From assembly GCA_903891285.1 (NCBI GenBank), contig CAITDZ010000129.1:1-41558 (forward strand): 41,558 nt of DNA, in the 5' to 3' direction. A program made the position numbers and the translations under genes. This DNA is from an uncultured Solirubrobacterales bacterium (GTDB taxonomy: Bacteria > Actinomycetota > Thermoleophilia > Solirubrobacterales > 70-9). This document shows, one piece after another, positions 7,858-16,128 of this stretch (its first letter is position 1; every line of letters starts with the position of its first letter). The notes beneath the pieces were generated by a model. It worked only from the letters and a program-made list of their open reading frames with translations, was not told the DNA's origin and did no database searches.

Positions 7858-9199
7858 GGGAAAAGGCTCTCGCGGACCTCGCAAACCGGATGCCCGAACG
7901 GCCCTCCGACCACGTCGGAAGCGACGGTGTCCCCGAAAGACGGAGGACACCCCGGTCGAGTACGGGATCCTCCTGACGGCGACGATGATCCTCTTCGCGC
8001 TCGGCGCGGTGATGGTCTTCTCCGCCTCCTCGACCCGGACGATCCTCGACGACGGCGGGCTCGCCGACAGCGCCTCGTACTTCAGGATGACCCTGATAGC
8101 CGGGGCGATCGGCTTCGTGGCCCTTGCCTGGGCCTCCCGGACGACCCTCGACCGGATCCGCTCGATCACCCCGGCCTTCGTCGGGGTCACTTTTTTCCTC
8201 CTGCTGGTGGTCCTTGTCGCCGGTCGGGAAGTCAATGGCACGACTGGCTGGCTGGTCGCCGGACCGGTGACGATCCAGCCGGCCGAGTTCCTCAAACCGG
8301 CGGTGATCCTCTACGGGGCCTACCTTTTCGCGGATCGTCCCGAACGGGTCCAATCGATCCGGGAGATGGCCCCCTATCTCGGGCTGGTCGGAATGGGTGC
8401 ACTGCTGGTGGTCATCCAGCCGGACTTCGGCAGCGCGATAATCGTGGTCGGCGCCGGACTGATCACTCTCTTCGTCGCCGGAGCCCGGATGCGCGAGCTC
8501 GGGCTGATCGTGGCCCCGGTCGCCGTCCTGGGTCTCCTGGTCACCCTGATCAGCCCCGAACGCAGCGAGCGGATCCTCACCTTCCTCAACCCGGGGGCCG
8601 ACCCTTCGGGTGCCGGCTACCAGGTGCTCCAGGCCGAGATCGCGATCGGATCCGGGGGCATAGGGGGGGTCGGGGTCGGCAACAGCATCCAGAAGGCCCT
8701 CTACCTGCCGGAGGCCCATACCGACATGATCCTCGCGGTGATCGGGGAGGAACTCGGCCTGATCGGGATCACCGTCCTGATCGTCGTCTTCGGTGCCTTT
8801 GCCTTCGCCGGCTTTCGGATCGCACGTGAGGCCAGGGATTCGTACGGCCGTATCCTCGCCGGGGCGCTGACCGGGCTGGTGGTTGCCCAGGCCGCTCTCA
8901 ACATGTACGCGGTGATGGGGATGGCCCCACTGACGGGTGTTCCGCTGCCGCTCGTCTCCTACGGGAACAACAGCCTGATCCTCACACTACTCGCGGTCGG
9001 GTTGTTGCTCAATGTGGCCAAGGGAGGGGCGTTGTCGAGTCGACCCCGAAAGGCCGGGGGGCCCGGTGCGAAACTGAGGGTGATCGAAGGTGATGGAGAG
9101 CGAACGAACGAACTCGGAGCGAGGATCCGGCGGACGCCGCGTCCTGATCGCGGCCGGCGGCACGGCCGGGCACGTCGTGCCCGCCCTGGCCGTGGCTGA
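7847..9199 (+). CDS. ftsW: Septal peptidoglycan glycosyltransferase FtsW (SEDS family)
   Basis: This protein of about 450 residues has a basic N-terminal tail and about ten membrane segments. SEDS proteins polymerise lipid II and work with FtsI. The conserved loop LPEAHTDMILAVIGEELG holds the aspartate thought to be catalytic. The usual SYGGSS motif near the last helix reads SYGNNS here. ATG 7847 follows a GGGGG ribosome site by six bases and overlaps murD by 11 bases. The C-terminal tail after KGG is arginine-rich and is encoded on top of the murG 5' end for about 110 bases. FtsW rather than RodA is chosen because of its position between murD and murG. Confidence 0.94.
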   Translation: MPRRGKGSRGPRKPDARTALRPRRKRRCPRKTEDTPVEYGILLTATMILFALGAVMVFSASSTRTILDDGGLADSASYFRMTLIAGAIGFVALAWASRTTLDRIRSITPAFVGVTFFLLLVVLVAGREVNGTTGWLVAGPVTIQPAEFLKPAVILYGAYLFADRPERVQSIREMAPYLGLVGMGALLVVIQPDFGSAIIVVGAGLITLFVAGARMRELGLIVAPVAVLGLLVTLISPERSERILTFLNPGADPSGAGYQVLQAEIAIGSGGIGGVGVGNSIQKALYLPEAHTDMILAVIGEELGLIGITVLIVVFGAFAFAGFRIAREARDSYGRILAGALTGLVVAQAALNMYAVMGMAPLTGVPLPLVSYGNNSLILTLLAVGLLLNVAKGGALSSRPRKAGGPGAKLRVIEGDGERTNELGARIRRTPRPDRGRRHGRARRARPGRG

Positions 9200-10223
9200 A
9201 GTCCTGGCGACGGACGGTTGCGAAGTCTCGTTCGCGGGGGCCCGCGGTCGAACCGAGGCCGACCTGGTGCCGGAAGCCGGTTACCCGATCGAGTTGCTCG
9301 ACCTCTCGGGGATCGATCGAAGGAACCCGGTCAAGGCGGCTCGGGCACTCCTCATGGCGGCCCGGGCCCTCCCTGAGGCCGGTCGACTCCTCGATCGGAC
9401 GAAGCCATCGGTGGTGGTCGGTGGTGGCGGTTTCGTCGCCGGACCGGTGGGACTGGCCGCTGCACGGAGGGGAATCCCCCTCGTGCTCACCGAGGCCGAC
9501 CGCAGGCTCGGGCTGGCAAACCGACTGCTTCGCCGGAGGGCAGCCACCCTCTGCCTGGCCTTCCCGATCGAGGGCATCGAAGGAAGCGGGGTCGAGGTCA
9601 CCGGCCGCCCAGTCGAGCGATCGGTGATCGAGGGCGATCGGGCGGCTGCGAGGCGGCGATTTGGAATCGCCCCGGAAAGGAAGTGTCTCCTCGTGACGGG
9701 GGGGAGCCTGGGGGCCCTCTCGATCAATACCGCCTCGGTTCAGGCCTTCGGTGAGGCATCCGCGCGTGATTTCGACGTGATCCACATAACCGGTCGGCGC
9801 GACCACTCCGAAGTCGAGGCCCTGCTCCAGCGGGTCGACGATTCGACCGGGTACCACCTGCTCGAGTACGAACCGAATCTCGGCGACTCGCTGGCTGCCT
9901 CGGACCTCGCCCTATCGCGTTCCGGGGGCTCGGTCTTCGAGCTGGCCGCCACCGGCAAGCCGGCGATCCTGATCCCCTATCCGCATGCCTCGGCCGACCA
10001 CCAGACGGCCAATGCCAAGTGGATGGAGGAGGCCGGCGCGGCCGTCGTCCTCTCCGACGGCGACTTGACCCCCGAGCTGATCGCCGGGTCGGTCAGCGGA
10101 CTCTTCGGGGATCCGGGCCGCCTCGAAGGGATGTCGGAGGCGTCCCGTTCACTGGCCCGTCCGGACGCGGCCGAGCGGGTGGCCCGGGCGGTCGAGCGGT
10201 CAGCGTCGGAGGGCCGCCGATGA
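9090..10223 (+). CDS. murG: UDP-GlcNAc:lipid I N-acetylglucosaminyltransferase MurG
   Basis: This GT28-family enzyme of 377 residues adds GlcNAc to lipid I, giving lipid II, at the inner membrane face. The N-terminal glycine-rich motif GGTAGHVVPALAVA (residues 23-36) and the C-terminal nucleotide-sugar region SGGSVFELAATGKPAILIPY, with DHQTANA after it, are conserved. GTG 9090 has GAGGG nine bases upstream; ATG 9093 is the alternative. There is no later start before the glycine motif, so the long overlap with ftsW is real unless ftsW carries a sequence error. It overlaps murC by ATGA. Confidence 0.95.
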   Translation: MMESERTNSERGSGGRRVLIAAGGTAGHVVPALAVAEVLATDGCEVSFAGARGRTEADLVPEAGYPIELLDLSGIDRRNPVKAARALLMAARALPEAGRLLDRTKPSVVVGGGGFVAGPVGLAAARRGIPLVLTEADRRLGLANRLLRRRAATLCLAFPIEGIEGSGVEVTGRPVERSVIEGDRAAARRRFGIAPERKCLLVTGGSLGALSINTASVQAFGEASARDFDVIHITGRRDHSEVEALLQRVDDSTGYHLLEYEPNLGDSLAASDLALSRSGGSVFELAATGKPAILIPYPHASADHQTANAKWMEEAGAAVVLSDGDLTPELIAGSVSGLFGDPGRLEGMSEASRSLARPDAAERVARAVERSASEGRR

Positions 10224-11545
10224 GCGGGGACTGGGCCGACCGGAAGATCCATTTCGTGGGAGCCGGGGGGGCCGGGATGAGTGGCCTCGCCCTGGCGGTG
10301 CTCGAGCTCGGCGCCTCGGTCACCGGTTCCGACCGCGATCACTCTTCCTACCTGGAGAGGCTCGAGGCGGCTGGGATCGAGGTCGCGGTCGGCCATGATG
10401 CGACCAACGTCCCGGACGGGGCGGAGGTCGTCCTCTCCTCGGCGATCGGTGACGACAACCCCGAAATCCTCGCGGCCCGAGACGCCGGGCTCCGTATCCT
10501 CCACCGATCCGAACTCTTGGCCGAGGCCTGCCAGGGCCGCCAGGTCGTCGCAGTTGCCGGGACCCACGGCAAGACGACGACTACCGCGATGGTCGCCTGG
10601 GCCCTTCGATCCCTGGGGATCGACTCGGCCTTCTTCGTCGGGGGCGAGGTTCCGGATCTGGGGCCGGGTGGCACACCGACCAACGCTTCGTGGAGCGGCG
10701 AGGGTCCGGTGGTGGTCGAGGCGGACGAGAGCGACGGCAGTTTCCTCAGGCTGGACCCGACAGTGGCGGTGGTGACCAACCTCGAGATGGACCACCACGC
10801 CAACTGGGACGGGATGGCCGCCCTTCGCAAGGCGTTCGCCGAGTTCGTGACCGGAGTCGGAACGGCGGTGCTGCCCGGGGCCGATCCGGCCACCGCCTTC
10901 CTCGACGGACTGGCCTCCGAGACCGTCACGTTCGACCTCGAGGGTCCGGGGCCCGAGGCCCTGGTCCTAAAAGTGCCGGGCAGGCACAACCTGCTCGATG
11001 CCCGTGCGGCCCTCGCTGCACTCCAGGCGATCGGCGTCGAGTCCGATGGTGCGGCAGCGGCACTGGCCGACTTCCCCGGGGTTTCCCGGCGCCTCGAGTT
11101 CAGGGGCGAGATGGGTGGCATCCCCGTCTACGACGACTACGCCCATCATCCGACGGAGGTAAGGGCGACGATCGAAGCCCTGCGCGAGATCGCCCCCGGC
11201 CGGGTCCTCGCCGTCTTCCAGCCGCATCTCTATTCCCGGACCCAGGCCTTGGCGCCCGAGTTCGGCGAGGCGCTGGCCGGAGCCGATCGGGTCGTGGTGA
11301 CCGAGGTCTACCCGGCCCGGGAGGTCCCGGAAGGGGCGCTTGCCGGGGTTAGTGGACTCGACATCCTTCGTGAGACGACCGACCGAAATGGCGGGCGTGG
11401 GGCCTGGTGGGCCCCGGACCTCGAAGCTGCCGACCGGGCCATCCGGAGCATCGCCGGGCAGGGTGATCTCGTGGTGACGATCGGAGCCGGTGACGTTTCG
11501 GGACTGGCCGGGCGCCTCGTGACCGAAGGGGACGGGGAGTCATGA
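10220..11545 (+). CDS. murC: UDP-MurNAc:L-alanine ligase MurC
   Basis: This 441-residue Mur ligase adds L-alanine, the first residue of the stem peptide. The sequence shows the N-terminal nucleotide-binding motif FVGAGGAGMSGLA, the ATP P-loop GTHGKTTTTAM (K118), the VVEADESDGSFL motif, NLEMDHHANW, and C-terminal YDDYAHHPTEVRAT with FQPHLYSRT. The order and length are typical. ATG 10220 overlaps the murG stop (ATGA) and excludes the longer upstream frame, which runs inside murG. The 3' end again overlaps murB by ATGA, so murG, murC and murB look tightly coupled. Confidence 0.97.
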   Translation: MSGDWADRKIHFVGAGGAGMSGLALAVLELGASVTGSDRDHSSYLERLEAAGIEVAVGHDATNVPDGAEVVLSSAIGDDNPEILAARDAGLRILHRSELLAEACQGRQVVAVAGTHGKTTTTAMVAWALRSLGIDSAFFVGGEVPDLGPGGTPTNASWSGEGPVVVEADESDGSFLRLDPTVAVVTNLEMDHHANWDGMAALRKAFAEFVTGVGTAVLPGADPATAFLDGLASETVTFDLEGPGPEALVLKVPGRHNLLDARAALAALQAIGVESDGAAAALADFPGVSRRLEFRGEMGGIPVYDDYAHHPTEVRATIEALREIAPGRVLAVFQPHLYSRTQALAPEFGEALAGADRVVVTEVYPAREVPEGALAGVSGLDILRETTDRNGGRGAWWAPDLEAADRAIRSIAGQGDLVVTIGAGDVSGLAGRLVTEGDGES

Positions 11546-12477
11546 GTTCGTCCGGCAATCGGCACCTTCCGGCCGGGGTCGAGGCGAATCGGCCCCTTGC
11601 GAGATTCACCACGGTGAGGACCGGTGGCACGGCCGACTTCCTGGCGCAGCCCGGGACGACTGCCGACCTGGTCGAAGTTCTCGGGTGGGCAAAGGCGGAA
11701 GGGCTCGTGGTCGGCCTGATCGGCTCGGGGTCGAACCTCCTCGTCGCAGACGACGGATTCCGGGGCCTCGCGATCAAGCTCGACGGCGATTTCTCGATGA
11801 TCGAGAGGGACGGGGAGGTGGTCTCGCTCGGTGGGGCGGTGCGACTGCCCTCGGCCGCCGCCAAGACGGCCGCCTGGGGCCTCGCCGGCCTCGAGTTCGG
11901 GGTCAACATCCCCGGCACGGCCGGCGGGGCGGTCCGAATGAATGCGAATGCATACGGAGGGAAGTTGGCCGACGTGATCGACTCGGTCGAGCTCTGCGAT
12001 GCCGACGGAATCCACCGGGTCGGCCCCGAGGACCTCGACTTCGCCTATCGGAGTTCGAACATTGGACCGGACCAGGTCGTCTCCAGGGTCGACTTCCGAC
12101 TCTCTCCCGACAGCCCCGAGGCGATCCGCGAACGCCTTGCCGAGATGCGGGCCTGGCGAAGGGAGACCCAGCCCTCCGGGATCAAGACCTTCGGGTCGAC
12201 CTTCAAGAACCCGGAAGATCCGAAGGCAGGGGAACGGAGCGCCGGACAGCTGCTCGACGAGGCCGGGTGTCGGGGCCTTCGGATCGGTGGGGCCAGGTTC
12301 TCCGAGGTCCACGCCAACTTCGTCGAGAACATGGGTGAGGCGACCACTGCCGACGTGATCGCCGTGATGTCGGCAGGTCGGGAACGGGTCGCGGAGGAAT
12401 TCGGGGTGGCCCTCGAGCCGGAGGTGCAGGTTCTGGGCGAGGTCGTCTGGCCGGAAGGTTGGGAAGTTGGCCGGTAG
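11542..12477 (+). CDS. murB: UDP-N-acetylenolpyruvoylglucosamine reductase MurB
   Basis: This 311-residue FAD- and NADPH-dependent enzyme reduces UDP-GlcNAc-enolpyruvate to UDP-MurNAc. FAD-binding motifs TTVRTGGTADF, LIGSGSNLLVADDGF and IPGTAGGAVRMNANAYG are present, followed by the YRSSN segment and the catalytic region TFGSTFKNP, whose serine donates the proton. The C-terminal FSEVHANFVEN motif completes the fold. MurA, the preceding enzyme, is not in the window. It starts inside murC (ATGA) and its end overlaps the TTG start proposed for ftsQ by 11 bases. Confidence 0.96.
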   Translation: MSSSGNRHLPAGVEANRPLARFTTVRTGGTADFLAQPGTTADLVEVLGWAKAEGLVVGLIGSGSNLLVADDGFRGLAIKLDGDFSMIERDGEVVSLGGAVRLPSAAAKTAAWGLAGLEFGVNIPGTAGGAVRMNANAYGGKLADVIDSVELCDADGIHRVGPEDLDFAYRSSNIGPDQVVSRVDFRLSPDSPEAIRERLAEMRAWRRETQPSGIKTFGSTFKNPEDPKAGERSAGQLLDEAGCRGLRIGGARFSEVHANFVENMGEATTADVIAVMSAGRERVAEEFGVALEPEVQVLGEVVWPEGWEVGR

Positions 12478-13285
12478 CGGGGGCGCCGGGAAGGCCCGTT
12501 CCGGAAGGACCTCCGGGGCGGGTCCGGCCGGTGCTGCAACCAGGATTCGGGGGCGGGTCGCCAGGAGACGACGCCTCCGCTTCCTGCTCCTCGGCCTCCT
12601 GGTGCTCCTCCTCGGCCTTGCGATCGCCTGGTTCGTCTGGCTCCGGGACCTTCCGGTCTTCGAAATCCGGGAGGTCCAGGTGACCGGCCTCGAAACGCTC
12701 TCGGGCAAGGACGGCGAGGGCGAGGCAACCGAACTGACCGAGACCGTGACCACGAGTCTCGAGGGAATGACCACCGTCCACGTTCGCCAGGGTGACCTGG
12801 AGGAGGCGCTCGAGCCGTATCCGAGGGTCGCCGGTATCGATGTCCAGACGGATTTCCCGAACGGGGCCACCGCGCGCCTGGAGCTCAGGGAGGACGGGGC
12901 GGTGATCGGCGAGGAGGACGAGGCCGTCCTCGTCGCGACGGACGGAACGGTGCTCGGGCCCGTTGCCGAGGGGGTCGAGACGCTCCCGCTGATTCCGGGC
13001 AAGGCACCTCCGACGGACAGCACATCGCTCGGCGGCCCGAGGCTCTCGCAGGCGATCGTCCTGGGGAGCGTGCCAACTGAGATCAGGCCATTCGTGGTCG
13101 AGAGCAGGATGGGCGAGAAGGGGATAGAGGTCGAACTCTCGAATGGGCTGGTCCTGGTCTTCGGCGACGATTCGAAGGCCGGGGCGAAGTGGAAGGCCGC
13201 GACTACCGTGATCGCAGATCCCGAGCTGGTCTCGGCCCGCTACATCGACCTGACCGTGCCCTGGAGGCCCGCTGTAGGCTCCTGA
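12467..13285 (+). CDS. ftsQ: Cell division protein FtsQ (POTRA domain)
   Basis: This 272-residue bitopic protein has a basic, glycine-rich N-terminus, one membrane helix (about residues 38-59) and an extracytoplasmic POTRA domain beginning at about residue 62 (LPVFEIREVQVTGLETL), then the FtsQ/DivIB beta domain. FtsQ links FtsL/FtsB to the septal synthase. The start is TTG 12467, preceded by GGAAGG at good distance; no ATG or GTG lies between it and the membrane helix. The beta domain carries a short acidic insertion (GEEDEA). It is the last gene before a real intergenic region and the separately promoted ftsZ. Confidence 0.9.
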   Translation: MAGSGGAGKARSGRTSGAGPAGAATRIRGRVARRRRLRFLLLGLLVLLLGLAIAWFVWLRDLPVFEIREVQVTGLETLSGKDGEGEATELTETVTTSLEGMTTVHVRQGDLEEALEPYPRVAGIDVQTDFPNGATARLELREDGAVIGEEDEAVLVATDGTVLGPVAEGVETLPLIPGKAPPTDSTSLGGPRLSQAIVLGSVPTEIRPFVVESRMGEKGIEVELSNGLVLVFGDDSKAGAKWKAATTVIADPELVSARYIDLTVPWRPAVGS

Positions 13286-13331
13286 CCGGCCCGATCGGTC
13301 GCTCAGGGCCCGGAGGCTGCACCTGAAGTAG

Positions 13332-13362
13332 AGGGTTGCCAAACCCTAAAGTGATACTTGAG
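13332..13362 (+). promoter_or_regulatory. Inverted-repeat pair upstream of the ftsZ promoter (candidate operator)
   Basis: Two adjacent dyads stand out in the otherwise GC-rich gap. AGGGTT (13332-13337) and AACCCT (13342-13347) form a six-base stem with loop GCCA. CTAAAGT-GAT-ACTTGAG (13346-13362) is a 17-base imperfect palindrome with six of seven positions matching. No T-run follows, so a terminator for ftsQ is less likely than a protein site. It ends 30 bases before the -35 box. Function is inferred only. Confidence 0.4.
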
Positions 13363-13392
13363 ACTTTGGTCCTGAACGATCGGTTTCGGCCG

Positions 13393-13421
13393 TTGACAGA
13401 TCCGACGCCGTGGCCTACTTT
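13393..13421 (+). promoter_or_regulatory. Consensus sigma-70-type promoter of ftsZ
   Basis: TTGACA (13393-13398), a 17-base spacer and TACTTT (13416-13421) make a near-ideal housekeeping promoter. Transcription should start near 13427, leaving a leader of about 80 bases before GTG 13508. It is the only canonical -35 box I found in the window, which fits the need for abundant FtsZ. Confidence 0.8.
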
Positions 13422-13439
13422 GGGCCATCTTCACACCAA

Positions 13440-13454
13440 CCGGGCGAGGCCCGG
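13440..13454 (+). promoter_or_regulatory. GC hairpin in the ftsZ leader
   Basis: CCGGGC (13440-13445), loop GAG and GCCCGG (13449-13454) form a perfect six-pair stem about 13 bases into the predicted ftsZ transcript. It could protect the 5' end or affect translation. It is too far from the ribosome site to mask it directly. Confidence 0.35.
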
Positions 13455-13507
13455 GGCGAGGCTTCAGCAGCTCGTGGACACCTGAACGAGCGGGATCGGG
13501 AGAAAGC

Positions 13508-14587
13508 GTGGACAACAGTTACCTGGCAGTGATCAAGGTCGTGGGCTGCGGCGGCGGTGGTACCAACGCGGTCAGCCGGATGATCGACGCGGGAGTCCGC
13601 GGCGTCGAGTTCATCGCGGTAAACACCGATGTCCAGGCACTCGAGGAGTGCGACGCCGACGTCAAGATTGCGATCGGCCAGGAGCTGACCCAGGGTCTGG
13701 GGGCCGGAGCGCGCCCTGAAGTAGGGGCCGGGGCTGCAGCAGAGAGCCGCGACGAGATCAAGGAGGCCCTGAAGGGTGCCGACATGGTCTTCGTCACCGC
13801 CGGCGAAGGCGGCGGCACGGGGACGGGTTCTGCGCCGGTGATCGCCGAGATCGCCAAGGAGGAGATCGGTGCCCTGACGGTCGGAGCCGTGACCAAGCCC
13901 TTCGAGTTCGAAGGCAAGAAGCGGATGCAGCAGGCGATCGAGGGGATCGAAAAACTTCGTAACAACGTCGACACCCTGATCATCGTTCCCAACGAGAGAC
14001 TTCTCGAGGCGGTCGAACGCAGGACCACCCTGGTCGAGGCTTTCCAGATGGCCGATGACATCCTCCGTCAGGGAGTCCAGGGGATCACCGACCTGATCAC
14101 GATCCCTGGCCTGATCAACCTCGACTTTGCCGACGTCAGGACGATCATGCGCGACGCAGGTTCGGCCCTGATGGGTATCGGTACCGGCCAGGGGGAGAGC
14201 AGGGCGATCGAGGCCGCCAAGGCCGCGATCACCTCACCGCTGATCGAGGAGTCGATCTCCGGGGCGACCGGGATGCTGCTCAACATCACCGGTCCCGAGG
14301 ACCTCGGACTGTTCGAGGTCAACGAGGCGGCCCAGCTGATCCAGGAGGAAGCCGATCGCGACGCGACGATCATCTTCGGCTCCGTGGTCGACCGTTCGAT
14401 GGTCGATGAGGTCCGGGTCACGGTCATCGCGACAGGGTTCGAAGGCTTCGAGCTGCTCGCCCGTTCCCCGGAGCGGGTACGGCGGCGTTACGAGAGCAAG
14501 AAGCGGGTGCCGGACGAGGAGCGCGACATTCGCGATCTCGAGGTCGGCGACAGCGACATAGACGTTCCCTCCTTCCTCAAGGACTGA
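13508..14587 (+). CDS. ftsZ: Cell division GTPase FtsZ
   Basis: This 359-residue tubulin-like GTPase forms the cytokinetic ring. The nucleotide motifs are present: [13 protein letters not shown] near the N-terminus, the tubulin signature [17 protein letters not shown], and the T7-loop region [11 protein letters not shown] with its catalytic aspartate. The linker after the GTPase core is short and charged. The conserved C-terminal peptide [10 protein letters not shown], the docking site for partners such as SepF and FtsW, is intact. No ftsA is present, as in other actinobacteria. GTG 13508 has a GGGAG ribosome site. Transcription is likely separate and strong from the promoter at 13393. Confidence 0.98.
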   Translation: MDNSYLAVIKVVGCGGGGTNAVSRMIDAGVRGVEFIAVNTDVQALEECDADVKIAIGQELTQGLGAGARPEVGAGAAAESRDEIKEALKGADMVFVTAGEGGGTGTGSAPVIAEIAKEEIGALTVGAVTKPFEFEGKKRMQQAIEGIEKLRNNVDTLIIVPNERLLEAVERRTTLVEAFQMADDILRQGVQGITDLITIPGLINLDFADVRTIMRDAGSALMGIGTGQGESRAIEAAKAAITSPLIEESISGATGMLLNITGPEDLGLFEVNEAAQLIQEEADRDATIIFGSVVDRSMVDEVRVTVIATGFEGFELLARSPERVRRRYESKKRVPDEERDIRDLEVGDSDIDVPSFLKD

Positions 14588-14610
14588 ATCCCCGGCGGCA
14601 GCCGGCCGAC

Positions 14611-14623
14611 TAGGATCGGCCAG
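14611..14623 (+). promoter_or_regulatory. Leaderless-type promoter for gcvT (-10 TAGGAT)
   Basis: TAGGAT at 14611-14616 is followed by six bases and the GTG at 14623. There is no Shine-Dalgarno sequence before the GTG. The whole ftsZ-gcvT gap is only 35 bases, so any -35 contact would lie at the ftsZ 3' end. Confidence 0.6.
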
Positions 14624-15702
14624 TGACCGACCAGGGCGAAGAGCCCCGAAAGACCCCCCTCCACGCAGCCCACCTGGAAGCCGGGGCACGGATGGTTCCC
14701 TTCGCCGAGTGGGAGATGCCGGTCCAGTACGACGGCATCCGGGAGGAACACGTCGCCGTCCGGACCCATGTCGGGATGTTCGACGTCTCCCACATGGGAA
14801 GGATCGAGGTCGAGGGTCCGGCCGCTGTCGACCTGCTGATGGCGACGCTCAGCAACGACGCCTCGGCGATCCCGATCAATGGTGCCCAGTACACGCTGAT
14901 GCTCGATGCCGAGGGAGGGGTGGTCGACGACCTGATCGCCTACCGGCTCGGCAACGACCGCTTCCTGCTGGTCACCAACGCTGCCAACCACGCGGGAGAC
15001 CTGGCGATCCTCGGAGCGGCATCCCGGCAGCGTGATGCCTTCGTTCGGGACATCTCGGCCGACCTGGCGATGATCGCGGTTCAGGGGCCGAACGCACGTG
15101 AAGTGGTCGGTTCGGTGCTCGGGGTCGGTCTGCCGGCCCGAAACGGGATACGGGTCGACCAGATCGGCGGGCGACCGGCCTTCATCTGTGGGACCGGTTA
15201 CACGGGGGAGGACGGGGTCGAACTCATGGTGCAGCCCGAGGTCGCGATCCCGATCTGGAACGAGCTGATCGATGCAGGGGTGGTCCCCTGTGGCCTCGGA
15301 GCACGCGACACGCTTCGACTCGAGGCCTGCTTCCACCTCCACGGCAATGACCTCGGTCCGGAGATCGACCCGATCACGGCCGGACTCGCCTGGGCCTGTC
15401 GTACTGGTGGCGGCTACACGGGGGCCGAGCGGGTCGAGGCCCTGCGTCGGGAGGGGCCGGGACGAAAGCTGATCCCCCTCGTGATCGAGGGGGATGGGAT
15501 TCCCAGATCTGGCAACGAGGTACTCGACGGGGAGTCTGTAGTCGGGGTGGTGACCAGCGGAACCCTCTCCCCCTCGACCGGCAAGGGGATCGGGCTCGCG
15601 CTGGTGGAAGCGAATCTCACCGAGAAGGGCACCCCGCTGACCATCGACGTGCGGGGGAAGCGTCGGGCCGCACGCGTATCCTCGAAGCCCCTGTTTTCGT
15701 AG
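14623..15702 (+). CDS. gcvT: Glycine cleavage system T protein (aminomethyltransferase)
   Basis: This 359-residue tetrahydrofolate-dependent enzyme takes the aminomethyl group from lipoylated GcvH and releases ammonia and 5,10-methylene-tetrahydrofolate. The N-terminal TPLHAAHLEAGARMVPFAEW, the DVSHMGRIEVEG segment, the folate-binding region and the LGARDTLRLEAC motif identify the family. The C-terminal barrel (KGIGLALVE) is complete. The GTG start is fixed by the -10 box six bases upstream. The TAG stop (15700-15702) is embedded in a TAGCAT sequence that may act as a weak promoter for gcvH. Confidence 0.95.
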   Translation: MTDQGEEPRKTPLHAAHLEAGARMVPFAEWEMPVQYDGIREEHVAVRTHVGMFDVSHMGRIEVEGPAAVDLLMATLSNDASAIPINGAQYTLMLDAEGGVVDDLIAYRLGNDRFLLVTNAANHAGDLAILGAASRQRDAFVRDISADLAMIAVQGPNAREVVGSVLGVGLPARNGIRVDQIGGRPAFICGTGYTGEDGVELMVQPEVAIPIWNELIDAGVVPCGLGARDTLRLEACFHLHGNDLGPEIDPITAGLAWACRTGGGYTGAERVEALRREGPGRKLIPLVIEGDGIPRSGNEVLDGESVVGVVTSGTLSPSTGKGIGLALVEANLTEKGTPLTIDVRGKRRAARVSSKPLFS

Positions 15703-15705
15703 CAT
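15700..15705 (+). promoter_or_regulatory. Possible -10 box (TAGCAT) for gcvH, sharing the gcvT stop codon
   Basis: TAGCAT fits TANNNT and its first three bases are the gcvT stop. It would start a transcript near 15712, with a leader of about 21 bases containing AAAGGGGTGA before ATG 15733. The gap is only 30 bases and the gene would be read from gcvT anyway, so this is weak. Confidence 0.25.
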
Positions 15706-15732
15706 CTGTCGAGCACGGAAAGGGGTGAGACG

Positions 15733-16128
15733 ATGGCCGAAGCCTCCTACCCGGAAGATCTCCGCTACCACCCGGAACACGACTGGGCCCGTATCGAGGG
15801 TGACGAAGCCGTGCTCGGGATCACCTGGTACGCCCAGGATGCGCTTGGCGAGGTCGTCTTCTTCGATCCCCCGGACGTCGGAACCGAGGTGTCGAAGGAT
15901 TCCCCCTACGCGGAGGTCGAGTCCGTCAAGGCCGTCTCAGACGTTGTCGCTCCGCTCTCGGGCGAGGTGACAGCGGTGAACGGCGATCTCGCCGACGCAC
16001 CGGAGGCGATAAACGCCGATCCCTATGGCGCCGGATGGATGGTCCGGATCCGGATGTCTGATCCGGCCGAGGCCGAGGCCCTGATGGACGCCGCCGCCTA
16101 CGGCGCGAGCCTGGAGGACGGCTCCTGA
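15733..16128 (+). CDS. gcvH: Glycine cleavage system H protein (lipoyl carrier)
   Basis: This 131-residue lipoyl carrier shuttles the aminomethyl intermediate between the P, T and L proteins. The motif AEVESVKAVSDVVAPLSGEV contains the lipoylated lysine K66, and the N-terminal YPEDLRYHPEHDWARIEGD and C-terminal GAGWMVRIRMSDP segments are typical. A good ribosome site (AAAGGGG) precedes ATG 15733. It overlaps gcvPA by one base. No lipoyl synthase or ligase is nearby. Confidence 0.97.
   Translation: MAEASYPEDLRYHPEHDWARIEGDEAVLGITWYAQDALGEVVFFDPPDVGTEVSKDSPYAEVESVKAVSDVVAPLSGEVTAVNGDLADAPEAINADPYGAGWMVRIRMSDPAEAEALMDAAAYGASLEDGS

Noticed and set aside
6163-8295. Long minus-strand open frame opposite mraY, murD and ftsW
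   Set aside because: It is the reverse shadow of conserved genes in GC-rich codon-biased DNA, has no family motif and spans several real gene boundaries. Other long antisense frames (for example 11308-13023 and 2880-4091) were rejected for the same reason.
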